From Azospirillum brasilense (GTDB lineage: Bacteria; Pseudomonadota; Alphaproteobacteria; Azospirillales; Azospirillaceae), in assembly GCF_001315015.1 (NCBI RefSeq), contig NZ_CP012918.1, positions 124,001 through 188,000 on the forward strand: a stretch of 64,000 bases of DNA. Direction: 5' to 3'. Below, piece after piece: positions 34,107 to 43,055 of the stretch. A program made the translations under genes and the position numbers. Position 1 is the first letter of the stretch; each line of letters begins with the position of its first letter. The notes beneath the pieces were generated by a model. It searched no databases. It was not told where the DNA came from and worked only from the letters and a program-made list of their open reading frames with translations.

Positions 34107-35187
34107 TGGTGACACGCGCGAGACGGCCCGTAGGGCGTTGGAGATCTGTAACTCCTGCCGCTACTGTGACGGGTATTGCGCCATGTTTCTGTCCATGGAA
34201 CGCCGGTGCGCCTTCAGCGATGGCGATCTGACCCATCTCGCGAACCTCTGCCACAACTGTCGGAACTGCTACTACGCCTGCCAGTACGCACCGCCGCACC
34301 CGTTCGCCGTAAACGTGCCGGCCAGCCTCGCGCGGGTCCGCTGGCAATCCTACGAGGAGCACGCTTGGCCATCCGCGTTGCGCGGCCTGTTCCGGAGCAA
34401 CTGCCGCACGATCGCATGGCTGTCGCTGTTCATTGTGGGGCTCACGGTGGCGCTCACGGTGGGGATCGTACCGGCGGAGGCGCTGTTCCGCCCGCACCAC
34501 GGGCCAGGCGCCTTCTACGCGGTCATCCCCTGGGGCGCGATGGCGGGCTTGGCGGGAACGACGCTCGGCTGGTCCGTTCTTGCTCTGGCGATGGGGGCAC
34601 GTAGCTTCTGGCGGGCAACGGGGGGCGGCACGCCCCGAGCCCTCGGCCGGGCCCTCGGCGATGCCCTGGCGTTGCGCAACCTAGGCGGCGGGGGGATCGG
34701 CTGCGCCGAAGGGGAGAACGGCTTCTCGCCGTGGCGCCGTCGCTTCCACCACGCCCTGTTCTACGGTATCGGTCTGTGCGCCGCCGCGACCGCGGTTGCC
34801 ACGGTCTACGACCATGTGTTCGGCTGGGAGGCGCCCTATTCGCGCTTCAGCGTGCCGGTTGTGCTGGGCAGCCTCGGCGGCCTCGGCATGGTCATCGGTG
34901 CCATCGGCCTCCTGCACCTCAAGGATCGGGCAGACCGCGCGCCGACCGCGGTGGAGTTGCAAGGAGCGGACCGGGCGTTCCTCCATCTGCTGTGGCTCAC
35001 GGCCACCAGCGGGCTGGCGCTTATGGCCCTCCGGGGGACCGCCGCCATGGGCCTGCTGCTCGCCGTCCATCTCGGAACCGTGCTGGCCGTCTTCGTCGCG
35101 CTGCCCTACAGCCGCTTCGTGCATTCGGTGTATCGCGTATCCGCCCTGGTGCACGCCGCGATGGAAGGCGGGCGCGTCGAACGCTGA
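34093..35187 (+). CDS. tcuB: TcuB-like iron-sulfur / membrane electron-transfer protein
   Basis: 364 residues. The N-terminus holds two [4Fe-4S] motifs, CNSCRYCDGYC and CHNCRNCYYAC. The rest has about six membrane helices with several His (for example RRRFHHALFYGIGL), likely heme b ligands. In the tricarballylate system TcuB reoxidises the FAD of TcuA and passes electrons to the quinone pool. Translationally coupled to tcuA. Length is normal for the family. Confidence 0.85.
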   Translation: MLDHNGDTRETARRALEICNSCRYCDGYCAMFLSMERRCAFSDGDLTHLANLCHNCRNCYYACQYAPPHPFAVNVPASLARVRWQSYEEHAWPSALRGLFRSNCRTIAWLSLFIVGLTVALTVGIVPAEALFRPHHGPGAFYAVIPWGAMAGLAGTTLGWSVLALAMGARSFWRATGGGTPRALGRALGDALALRNLGGGGIGCAEGENGFSPWRRRFHHALFYGIGLCAAATAVATVYDHVFGWEAPYSRFSVPVVLGSLGGLGMVIGAIGLLHLKDRADRAPTAVELQGADRAFLHLLWLTATSGLALMALRGTAAMGLLLAVHLGTVLAVFVALPYSRFVHSVYRVSALVHAAMEGGRVER

Positions 35188-35564
35188 CCTCGCCCACGGC
35201 TTGAATCCGCCTTTGCTGCCGCGATCGGAATTACGCACCAGCCCGGCGCCGGAGGGGCCGTCCACACATGGTGTCTTCGACGTCCAACGCTTTTCACCGG
35301 TATTTGGGAAAAGGGCCGTCCACTACATCACTTCAGTACTCAGCTTGGCACCCGTCTATGGTGTTACCGAATTTCCATACGCCGATCGGCTTCCAGCCAT
35401 GCCGTGTCCCCACTCCATCCTGTGAGTGACAGCCATCCAGCGAGGCGTAACTGTGCCCGCTGGGCGTGACGGCCCCGGCAATGATCCGCTCCCTTTCGCG
35501 ACAGCCGATCACGGCGGAACCGAGTTTCTCGATGATCCCAACCGGCTCGTGCCCGAAGCCGCTT
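35188..35564. other. Convergent gap between tcuB and the iron operon
   Basis: About 380 bp with no credible gene. Both flanking operons end here, so it should hold terminators, but I saw no strong T-tailed hairpin. Confidence 0.3.
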
Positions 35565-36926
35565 TCAAGGCCCGAAGATTGCCGGCCACCAAGATAAGGC
35601 GACCGCAAACGTCCCGATCAGGCCGGGAACCAGCGCGAGGAGGCGGGCGCCCCGGCCCAAACCCTGAAACGCCAGAATCATCCAGCCCAGCCACAGGCTC
35701 CACAGAATCCCACCGGCGAACAGCACGCCCTTCGCCGCACCCGCCAGATCGCCCAGCGGTTCGAACAACGCGCCGCCCAGGCCGACCACCAGCGACACCA
35801 TCGCAACCGGTGCATACTGGTAGCCCAATTCCACGAACCGCTTACGGAAGGACGCCAACGGGTCCGACAGCCCACCCAGCCACGCCGCCATGGCGGTCAG
35901 CGCTCCCAGCGCCACCGCCATGGCCGTCATCACCAGCAGCATGAAGCCGACGATCAGGAAGAAGTCGAGCCAGACGAACACCTCGCGGCGTTCGGGATGG
36001 ACGCTCATCAGCCACCAGGGGCCGGGTTTGCTGATCCAGAACATCTCTCGCTCGACGGCCCAGATGCCGATGGCTTGGCGCAGCTGCTGGTATTCCGGAA
36101 GCACCAGCCACAGGAAGCCGCCGAGCGCGATGCCGGTGCCCAGAAACAGAAACCACACTTCCGCCGCGTTGGGATTGTGGTGCCGGATCCGTTCGATCTC
36201 TGCGCCCGGTGTGCGCAGACGCAGCTCCAGGCTACCCTTGGTCTGCGGGTTCACGCAGCGGAAGCATTGGATGCAGTGGCGGCTCTCCTCCTTGCGGGGG
36301 AGGTCGATCATGGTCGGGCACACGCCCTTCTCGGTCCAGGCGTCGCCGCCATCCCGCTTGACCTTGGGCGCGAACTGCACCGCACCGATGCGCGAGAACA
36401 CGCCCAACAGCAGGCCGATCGGGCAGACGTGGCGGCACCAGGCGCGCTTCCTGCGGCCATAGAGCCAGCCCAGAAGGACGGCAGCCAGCATGGTCCCGCC
36501 AAACACTTCCAGCGCCGCCTCGGGATGGTCGCGCACCCCGACCGTTTGGCCGAGGATGGTGATGATGAGAAAGCTGACGACGGGCGTACCCTCCCATTTC
36601 AGCCAACCGGGAACCGCCCGCTTCGGCCCGTACTTGTTGGCCCATTCCGCCGCCGCTCCCATCGGGCACAGCAGGCCGCACCAGGACCGGCCGGTGACGA
36701 TCACGGACAAAAACACCAACGGGAACCACAGCCCCCAGAGCGCGTAGTTGGCAGAGGTGACCCAGTGGTTCAGCGGCGTTGCATTGCCCGGCGGGTCGGG
36801 CAGGAAAACCGGCACGACGATCACGGCGATAAACGCGACCGCCGTGGCGGCATGAAGCCAGACTAGGCGGTCGCGGTGCCGGAAGGCGAAAGCTTCGATG
36901 ACCCGTGTGGCGCGGTTCACGATCAT
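35565..36926 (-). CDS. Polyferredoxin-type membrane protein of the iron uptake operon (FtrD-like)
   Basis: 453 residues. A NapH/NosR-like layout: helices, then cytoplasmic Cys motifs CGLLCPMGAAAEW and CRHVCPIGLLLGVF, then the ferredoxin-like CIQCFRCVNP, then more helices. It probably carries electrons for iron redox change next to the FTR1 permease, as FtrD does in FtrABCD systems. The ATG overlaps the permease stop (ATGA), so translation is coupled. Closest alternatives are CcoG/NapH-type proteins; the context favours iron uptake. Confidence 0.8.
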   Translation of the reverse strand: MIVNRATRVIEAFAFRHRDRLVWLHAATAVAFIAVIVVPVFLPDPPGNATPLNHWVTSANYALWGLWFPLVFLSVIVTGRSWCGLLCPMGAAAEWANKYGPKRAVPGWLKWEGTPVVSFLIITILGQTVGVRDHPEAALEVFGGTMLAAVLLGWLYGRRKRAWCRHVCPIGLLLGVFSRIGAVQFAPKVKRDGGDAWTEKGVCPTMIDLPRKEESRHCIQCFRCVNPQTKGSLELRLRTPGAEIERIRHHNPNAAEVWFLFLGTGIALGGFLWLVLPEYQQLRQAIGIWAVEREMFWISKPGPWWLMSVHPERREVFVWLDFFLIVGFMLLVMTAMAVALGALTAMAAWLGGLSDPLASFRKRFVELGYQYAPVAMVSLVVGLGGALFEPLGDLAGAAKGVLFAGGILWSLWLGWMILAFQGLGRGARLLALVPGLIGTFAVALSWWPAIFGP

Positions 36927-38010
36927 GCCGCCGCCCTCCTTCGCGCGACGTGCCACGCCAGCGCCGCCAGCATCGGCAGCGACAGCACTATTTGCGCCGC
37001 GACCGTCTCGACCGTCTCGACCGTCGGAAACAGCCCCAACCACGCGACGTGTGGCAAGCCGTCGAGCGGGGTGATAGGCACCAGGCGGCCCTCCTGCAAC
37101 TCCACCAGCACGCCCTTTCCAGCGAAAGAAATGGCCAGGGTGAACAGCAGGGCGGCTGTGGCGGTGAAGAACCATTTGAGCGGGAGCCGGAAGGACAGCC
37201 CCCGCATCGCCCAGTACAGCAGCGCCACCACCGCCGCCGCCGCCACGAAGCCGGCGGCCACCGCCAACGTTTCACCCGGTGCCGACAGAATCAGCGCTTG
37301 GTAGAAGAGCACTGTCTCCGCCCCCTCGCGGAACACGGTGAGGAAGGCGACGAGCCCGAGCGCCCACACCCGGCCACCGGAGGCTGCGGCGTCGACCTTG
37401 GCCTTCATACAGGCCTGCCAGTGTGCGCTCTCGCGCTTCGACAGCAGCCAGAAGCTGACGTGGAACAGCACCAACGCAGCAACCAGCATGACGACACCCT
37501 CCAGCACCTCTTGCCCCTGGCCGGAAATGTGGAGCGCCTGCGACAGCAGCCAGGCGGTGGCGAGGCTGGCCGCCAGCGCCCAGCCGGCGCCGCGCCAGAC
37601 CACCTTCACGCCGTCTCCCTGGCCCGAGCGGTGCAGGCCGGCGACCAGAGCGGCGATGACGAGCATGGCCTCGACCCCCTCGCGCAGGAGGATCAGGAAG
37701 GACTGGACAAAGGCGGCGACCGGTCCCGTCCCAGCCAGCAACCGCGCGGCGGTCACGGCTTGGAGGCGGTCGCGCAGAGTGTGCCACGTGCCCTCGATCT
37801 TGTTCTTGGGGAGGCCCTGGCCAGCCCTGCCGATGATTTGGCCGAACAGGGCCTCCAGCTCGGTCTTGGTGTCTGGTGACACCGCGCCAATCGCCTGTTC
37901 CAATCCCGAGGCCTCGAAGACGTCGAAGTACAGGTCGGAGAAGCCGTCACCGAGGGCGGTACCGTTGGCCGGGTCGTAAGTGGCGACCAGAGCGTCGCCC
38001 CTGGCCACTA

Positions 38011-39148
38011 GTGCACTGACTCATTCAGAAGGTGCAGGCAGCCTGTCGAGTTTTGCGAAGATGCCGTCGGCGGGCTTGGTCCAGACGAAGGGCTTGGCCG
38101 CCTTGTTATGCGCGCGGATGTAGCGGGCGATGGCGTCCTGGAGATCGGCCACGGACTTGAAGACGCCGCGTCGGATGCTTCGGCGGGTGATGATCGAGAA
38201 GAAGCCCTCGACGGCGTTGATCCAGGAGGCGGACTTGGGCGTGAAATGGAACACCCAGCGGGGATGATCAGCCAGCCAAGCCAGCACCTTCGGGTGCGTG
38301 TGGGTGGCGTAGTTGTCGACGATGGCGTGGATCACCTTGCCCGCCGGGACAGCGCGCTCCACGGCAGCGAGGAACTTGATGAACTCCTTGTGGGTGTGCT
38401 TGGGCATGCAGCGCCCGACCACGGTACCGTCCAGCGTGTTCAGCGCGGCGAACAGCGTGGTGGTGCCGTTGCGCTTGTAGTCGTGCGTCATCGTCCCGCA
38501 CTTGCCGGGCTTCAGCGGCAAGCCGGGCTGGGTGCGGTCGAGCGCCTGGATCTGGCTCTTCTCGTCGATGGACAGCACCACGGCGTGGCAGGGCGGGTCC
38601 ATGTAGAGGCCGACAATGTCCTCGACCTTGGCCGCGAAGGCCGGATCGCTGGAGCGCTTGAAGGTGCGCAGGCGATGCGGCTGAAGGCGGTTGGCCTCCC
38701 AGATGCGTTGCACGGCGCGCAGGCTGATGCCGACCGTTTTGGCCATCGCCCGGCCCGTCCAGTGGGTGACGGCGCCAGGCGGTTCCGAACAGGTCAGCGC
38801 CAGCACCTTGGCCACCGTCGTGGTGGGCAGCGGTGCCCGGCCGGGCTTGCGCGTCTTGTCGCGCAGCAAGCCATCGACGCCTTGTTCGGCATAGCGCACC
38901 TGCCAGCGCCATACCGCTGGGCGGCTGACACCAGCCCGGCGCGCCACCTCCTGCACGGGCAGCCGCTCGGCCGAGAGCACGATGATGTTCGCCCGCTGGA
39001 CATGCTTGAGCGGGCGGTTGCGGTCGCTGAGGAGCGCGGCCAAGCGCGCGCGATCCTCTGCTCCGACGATGACACTGACGGTCTGGGCCATGCCGACAGA
39101 ATCGCACGTCGGCGGCTCGTTGTGAATCCTATGTCTGTGTCAGTGCAC
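38011..39148 (-). mobile_element. Complete IS630-family element inside the FTR1 gene
   Basis: 1138 bp. The ends are inverted repeats GTGCACTGAC (38011-38020 and complement 39139-39148), with partial matching further in. It is flanked by TA on both sides (38009-38010, 39149-39150), the duplicated target of IS630/Tc1 elements. Intact transposase inside. No base of the host gene was lost, which points to a recent event. Confidence 0.95.
38021..39091 (-). CDS. IS630-family transposase
   Basis: 356 residues, full length. N-terminal HTH PVQEVARRAGVSRPAVWRWQ. The DDE core has VVLSIDEKSQIQALDRTQPG (first Asp), VIHAIVDNYATHTHPKV (second Asp) and ASWINAVEGFFSIITRRSIR (Glu). No stop or frameshift. Terminal repeats are within 60 bp on each side. 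Confidence 0.95.
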   Translation of the reverse strand: MAQTVSVIVGAEDRARLAALLSDRNRPLKHVQRANIIVLSAERLPVQEVARRAGVSRPAVWRWQVRYAEQGVDGLLRDKTRKPGRAPLPTTTVAKVLALTCSEPPGAVTHWTGRAMAKTVGISLRAVQRIWEANRLQPHRLRTFKRSSDPAFAAKVEDIVGLYMDPPCHAVVLSIDEKSQIQALDRTQPGLPLKPGKCGTMTHDYKRNGTTTLFAALNTLDGTVVGRCMPKHTHKEFIKFLAAVERAVPAGKVIHAIVDNYATHTHPKVLAWLADHPRWVFHFTPKSASWINAVEGFFSIITRRSIRRGVFKSVADLQDAIARYIRAHNKAAKPFVWTKPADGIFAKLDRLPAPSE

Positions 39149-39249
39149 TAGTTCGCGCGCCACCGCCGGCATGTCGACGTTCGCAACCTCGGCAGCCATG
39201 GCCGGAAGGGCGACAAGAATCAGTCCAAGCGCGAGCAGCAAGCGGCGGA

Positions 39250-39654
39250 TCATTGGTTCACCGCGAACACATGGGCGGGCACGTTCGCGGCGTCCAGCGC
39301 CTTACCGTCCTCGGCGAGGCCGGACTGGAGGGCGGCGGCCAAGTCCCTGATCCCGCCGAGCGTTCCCTTGGCGATCAGCTTTCTAAGGTCGCCGAACTGC
39401 TTCTCCCGATCAAAGGCGTGCTTGGAGCCGACTTCCTTGCGTAGCGCGGCCTCCATCTTCTCGCTCTCGAACAGGCCGAAATATGCCTCGGTCACGGTCT
39501 TCCTGGCTTCATCGGGCTTGCCGTCGCGGGCAAGCGCCTCGGCTCTGGCGATCTCGGCCGAGATGGCGGAGGCCAATTGGCTCCAATGGTCGCCGGCGTG
39601 GGCCGGGACGGCCGCTAGCAGGATGGCCCCGACGAGGAGCAAGTACCTGGTCAT
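39250..39654 (-). CDS. Periplasmic FTR1-associated helical protein
   Basis: 134 residues with a signal peptide (LLLVGAILLAAVPAHAG). Helical body EIARAEALARDGKPDEARKT, AYFGLFESEKMEAALRKEVG. It resembles the periplasmic N-terminal domain of the neighbouring FTR1 permease (YFDVFEASGLEQAIGAVSP ...), so it is probably a stand-alone copy of that domain that binds iron or the permease. Its stop overlaps the permease start (ATGA). Confidence 0.7.
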   Translation of the reverse strand: MTRYLLLVGAILLAAVPAHAGDHWSQLASAISAEIARAEALARDGKPDEARKTVTEAYFGLFESEKMEAALRKEVGSKHAFDREKQFGDLRKLIAKGTLGGIRDLAAALQSGLAEDGKALDAANVPAHVFAVNQ

Positions 39655-39715
39655 GGCTGATGATCCTTGTGGCGGGAATGGGTGCGGCCTTAGCCGCGGC
39701 GCCCCCAAGCGGCGG

Positions 39716-40237
39716 TCAGTAGCCGCCCTTCTTGCCGGTGCTGCCGACGTAGGTGAAGTCCCATTCCACCGTAAAGGGCGCCCACCACTTGCCGACCCCG
39801 GTTTCCTTGTCGGTGTGGCGCAGGAACCCGTGAGCTCCCGGCTTGATGGTGTAGGCCACGTGGTACTTGCCGGCACCGTCCATCTTGACGTTGTCGCCGT
39901 AATGCGGCCCGTCGGAGGCGACCATCGGCATCAGCTTGCCGGACCTCTTGAAGGATGACCCTGTCTTAGTCAGAACGTAGTCGATGTCGAGGTACGGAAT
40001 CCACTCCCCCTCGCCGAAGCCGGTGTTGTTGCCATTGAGACCCTTGATGTCCGCTTCGATGTGGACGTCGGTGCCGGCATGTTGGGTGTGCGACGGCTCC
40101 ATAGTAACGGCTTGGAGGTAGACGGCGGCGATCTCCATCCCGTTCTTTTCGACCGGCTCGCCGATCGGCTGCTCGCCGGCCAGTACTGGCGTAGTAAACA
40201 GGGTGGCCAGGGCCGCGGCGGCAAACAACGTCTTCAT
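39716..40237 (-). CDS. P19/Tp34-family periplasmic iron-binding protein
   Basis: 173 residues, signal peptide MKTLFAAAALATLFTTPVLA. Family features: EKNGMEIAAVYLQAV (conserved metal-site Glu/Met region), MEPSHTQHAGTDVHIEADIK and the C-terminal YHVAYTIKPGAHGFLRHTDK, VEWDFTYVG. The His and Met ligands of the P19 copper/iron site are present. It delivers Fe to the FTR1 permease. First gene of the operon, behind a Fur-type palindrome. Confidence 0.88.
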   Translation of the reverse strand: MKTLFAAAALATLFTTPVLAGEQPIGEPVEKNGMEIAAVYLQAVTMEPSHTQHAGTDVHIEADIKGLNGNNTGFGEGEWIPYLDIDYVLTKTGSSFKRSGKLMPMVASDGPHYGDNVKMDGAGKYHVAYTIKPGAHGFLRHTDKETGVGKWWAPFTVEWDFTYVGSTGKKGGY

Positions 40238-40351
40238 TCGGATCTCCTATTGCACGGCGATGCGAAGGCCCCCGTCCGCTTTGCAGAATTTCCCAACCGG
40301 ACAGTGGGGTTGCGCGTTTCGAATCAGAGGGCCACCACTTTAGTCACAACC

Positions 40352-40374
40352 ATGAGAATAATAGTCATTCTCAT
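40352..40374. promoter_or_regulatory. Fur-type operator of the iron uptake operon
   Basis: ATGAGAAT-AATAGTC-ATTCTCAT: perfect 8-bp arms, 115 bp before the P19 gene, AT-rich in a GC-rich region and close to the Fur box pattern GATAATGATAATCATTATC. Predicts repression by Fur when iron is plentiful. Confidence 0.75.
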
Positions 40375-40392
40375 TATTTGGAATTTGTGCCC

Positions 40393-40431
40393 GATCCATC
40401 GGCTTGGTCGTGTTGGGCAAGCCGATGGGTC
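40393..40431. other. Hairpin upstream of the iron operon
   Basis: GATCCATCGGCTTG pairs with CAAGCCGATGGGTC (one G-T wobble) around an 11-base loop. It lies just outside the Fur-type palindrome. Function unknown. Confidence 0.45.
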
Positions 40432-40647
40432 GGGCAAATGGAATGCCGCGGAACGCGCTCGTCGCTGGGTCTTGAAGCAAACTTCTCGGGCGCGCTGGAA
40501 AGGCACAAATTTACTGCTAAAAATGACGCCCGCCGGCCTTCGCCGATGGGCGCCTGGAGACAGTAACGGGCAGTGTCTTCCTCTAGTGGTGAAGCAACCT
40601 CTGGAGCGATTGAGTGCTAATTTTTCCCTGTGGCAGCCACGAAATCC

Positions 40648-40661
40648 TTGACGATGGTCAA
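40648..40661. promoter_or_regulatory. FNR/Dnr-type box facing an IS6 relic
   Basis: TTGACGATGGTCAA. An IS6 end starts 27 bp downstream at 40688, so the gene it once served in the plus direction is gone. Confidence 0.7.
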
Positions 40662-40687
40662 ATCCAACAGGCTTTGCCGCGCCGGCG

Positions 40688-41249
40688 GGTTTCGTCAGCT
40701 TTCGCGCCAGTTTGATCATTGCGGCGGGAATGTGGGCGCCAGCTCAACGAGCACACGGGCTCGGCGCTGAACCTGCTGCAGGCGCCTACGGACGTTGTCT
40801 TCCTGATCGTGCTCTGGAGGCTGCGCCTGAAGCTGGACTTGCGGGACTTGGCCGAAATCCTGCTGCTGCGAGGCTTGGTGTTTTCTCATGAGGCGGTGCG
40901 CGAGTGGGAGGCCAATATCGCCCCCCTGCTCACCGATGCCCTGCGCCAGAGCCGGAGACGATCACCTCCGACAGGTACGCCGCCTATCCCCCGGCCCTCG
41001 CGGAGATGTTCGGGGGATGCCATCGGGCACCGCACTTCGAAGTTCCATAACGAGCGTTTGGAGCAAGATCACCGCGGGGTGAAAGGGCGCACACGGCCGA
41101 TGCGCGGCTTCCAGCAGCCGAACAGCGCCCACCGCTTCCGCCGCGCTCTTGATGAAGTGTGCAACGTTCTGCGACCGGCGACCAAGCGCGAGCAGCACGC
41201 CCCGCGCCCACTCGCCAGTCTCGGTGCGAGAGCCGACGGAACCGGCTGA
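40688..41249 (+). pseudogene. IS6-family transposase with internal deletion
   Basis: Begins with the end GGTTTCGTCAGCTTTCGCG. Codes ECGRQLNEHTGSALNLLQAP, LRLKLDLRDLAEILLLRGLV, FSHEAVREWEANIAPLLTDA, then after a junction near 40965 reads the C-terminal part KFHNERLEQDHRGVKGRTRP, MRGFQQPNSAHRFRRALDEV. The catalytic Asp segments are missing. It is the same subgroup as the copy at 1-361. Confidence 0.82.
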
Positions 41250-41294
41250 ACGACCACAAAGCCGAATTTCCAGAAACCATGTTGCTCAATCGGA

Positions 41295-42041
41295 TCAAAC
41301 AGTCCCTACGGCTGGCAAAAGGTCTAAAAGACTTGTCAGATTAGGTTGGGCGGCGATTCTCTCGGTGCGCCAAGGCACTGTCCGCCCGTCCGGCAGGACG
41401 GTCACGGCGGCCGCCACGGCCCTGCTCAGCGCGATCAGGTCGAGGGTGCGGCAGCGCTCCAGCAGTCCGGCGGCCGCAACCAAATCCACGAACGATCGCG
41501 CTGTGCGTGGTGACATCGCCACCACACCGGCAATACGACCGTCCGCGATGGCCAGCGTTGTCATGGCGGACAAAGTGGTTGCCGGCACCGCCTCATAAAG
41601 GATCTCCTTGCGGACCGTGAAACCGTCCGTGGCCGCCACCCCGACGAGATCCCCCGCAACGGCATTCGCCGCCGCGTAGAACAGGGCGCCGCGTGTAGGA
41701 TCACAGCGTCGCCGGACCAACGCCGCCAACGCCGCCACATCGCCCTCGGCGCTTTCGACCGCAGCGAAGCCGGCTCGGCGCGCCGCCGCCGCGCTGGCGT
41801 TTCCGACCGTGAAGGCCCGCAATGTTCGGTTACGGCTGACGCGTGCGAACGCCCGCACACCGTTGACGCTGGTAAACAACAGCGCCTGGACATCGTCCAG
41901 CACCGGTTCCCGGTCGACAAGCCAGCAGATGGACAACAGCGGTTCGGTCATGACCCTATAACCGCGCTGGCTGAGGAGCCCCCGCAGCGGCTCCGCGTCA
42001 TCCACAGGTCGCGTGAGGAGGATGGTCGGCGGCTGACTCAC
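41295..42041 (-). CDS. hemD: Uroporphyrinogen-III synthase
   Basis: Closes and flips hydroxymethylbilane to uroporphyrinogen III, the branch point to heme and heme d1. 248 residues from a GTG start that overlaps the hemC stop (GTGA). Family pattern: PTILLTRPVDDAEPLRGLLS at the N-terminus, QALLFTSVNGVRAFARV, DGRIAGVVAMSPRTARSFVD, and AIALSRAVAAA-like end. HemD is poorly conserved, so the position after hemC is important support. Duplicate of a housekeeping gene expected elsewhere. Confidence 0.85.
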   Translation of the reverse strand: MSQPPTILLTRPVDDAEPLRGLLSQRGYRVMTEPLLSICWLVDREPVLDDVQALLFTSVNGVRAFARVSRNRTLRAFTVGNASAAAARRAGFAAVESAEGDVAALAALVRRRCDPTRGALFYAAANAVAGDLVGVAATDGFTVRKEILYEAVPATTLSAMTTLAIADGRIAGVVAMSPRTARSFVDLVAAAGLLERCRTLDLIALSRAVAAAVTVLPDGRTVPWRTERIAAQPNLTSLLDLLPAVGTV

Positions 42042-42961
42042 AAGCAAAGGAACCGTTCCGGCAGCAGGGCAGCGATCTCCATTCCCGCTTCGGTTCCGAG
42101 CAGCGCCGCGTCGGTGCGGTGCCCGGCGCTCTCCTTCCGGAACACGATCCGCCCGTCCGGAGACGACACCTTGCCGGTCAGGGTCAACCGGTCGCCCTCC
42201 AGGCAGGCCAGCGCCGCGATCGGGGTCCGGCAGGAACCGTCGAGCGCGGCCAGAAAAGCGCGTTCCGCCGTGACCCGCCACGCCGTATCGGCGCAGTCGA
42301 GCGGCGCCACGAGGGCTCGGGTCGCCGCGTCGTCCGTCCGGATTTCGACGCCGATGGCCCCTTGCGCCACCGCCGGAAGCATTTCCTCAGTCTCCAGGAT
42401 GCGCGTGACCCGATCCGTCAGGCCGAGGCGCCGGATTCCGGCCAGCGCCAGAAGCGTGGCATCAACCTCGCCCGCGGCAAGCTTGGCGAGCCGTGTCTGC
42501 ACGTTGCCGCGCAACGGCACCACGCGGAGGTCGGGACGCCGCTCCAGGATCTGCGCCTGACGCCGCAGCCCGGCCGTTCCAACCACGGAGCCCGCTGGCA
42601 GATCGTCCAGTCCCTGCCCCTCACGGGCAAAGAAGGCGTCGCGCGGGTCTTCACGCGGAAGCAGCGCGGCGATCTCCATGCCATCGGGCAGGCGGGTCGG
42701 AACGTCCTTCATCGAATGGACCGCCAAGTCGATCCGGCCCTCCTGGAGAGCCTCCTCGATCTCCTTGGTGAACAGCCCCTTGCCCCCTGCCGCCATCAGC
42801 GTTCGGTCGAGTATCCGGTCGCCGGTGGTGGTGATCACCACGATCTCGATGGCGTCGGGCTCCGCAAGATGCGGATGCGCCCGGGCAAGCCGATTCCGCG
42901 CCTCATGGGCCTGTGCGAGAGCCAGCGGGCTTCCGCGCGCACCAATCCGAACCGGTGGCAT
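42038..42961 (-). CDS. hemC: Hydroxymethylbilane synthase (porphobilinogen deaminase)
   Basis: 307 residues. N-terminus RIGARGSPLALAQAHEARNR; HSMKDVPTRLP is the substrate loop with the catalytic Asp region; GNVQTRLAKLAAGEVDATLL follows; the dipyrromethane-bearing Cys is in LDGSCRTPIAALA. Uses four porphobilinogen units. It has its own FNR-type box 81 bp upstream, so this copy serves denitrification. Coupled to hemD. Confidence 0.95.
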   Translation of the reverse strand: MPPVRIGARGSPLALAQAHEARNRLARAHPHLAEPDAIEIVVITTTGDRILDRTLMAAGGKGLFTKEIEEALQEGRIDLAVHSMKDVPTRLPDGMEIAALLPREDPRDAFFAREGQGLDDLPAGSVVGTAGLRRQAQILERRPDLRVVPLRGNVQTRLAKLAAGEVDATLLALAGIRRLGLTDRVTRILETEEMLPAVAQGAIGVEIRTDDAATRALVAPLDCADTAWRVTAERAFLAALDGSCRTPIAALACLEGDRLTLTGKVSSPDGRIVFRKESAGHRTDAALLGTEAGMEIAALLPERFLCL

Positions 42962-43041
42962 GTTCCGAAACTCCTTGTGCCGATTGTTGCCCGGACGCGT
43001 CCGGATGCCCGTTATCGTTATCGGTCCGCCCGTTCTTTCAC

Positions 43042-43055
43042 TTGATGACGGTCAA
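43042..43055. promoter_or_regulatory. FNR/Dnr-type box of hemCD
   Basis: TTGATGACGGTCAA, 81 bp before hemC. The stop codon of the CbiX-like gene (43052-43054) lies inside it. Confidence 0.8.

Larger units (their letters stand above)
36923..39253 (-). pseudogene. FTR1-type iron permease gene split by IS630
   Basis: Exons 39149-39253 (signal peptide MIRRLLLALGLILVALPAMA and VANVDMPAVAREL) and 36923-38010 (VARGDALVATYDPANGTALG onward). Removing the IS630 and one TA joins GCGCGCGAACTA and GTGGCCAGG in frame, giving about 396 residues. FTR1 iron-binding motifs are intact: REGVE in FLILLREGVEAMLV and REGAE in LTVFREGAETVLF, with about seven helices. The insertion falls just after the signal peptide, so no permease is made unless the IS leaves. 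The downstream polyferredoxin may suffer polarity. Confidence 0.92.

Noticed and set aside
35333..35608. Small minus-strand frame in the tcuB-iron operon gap
   Set aside because: No ribosome-binding site or motif, and it overlaps the end of the polyferredoxin gene.
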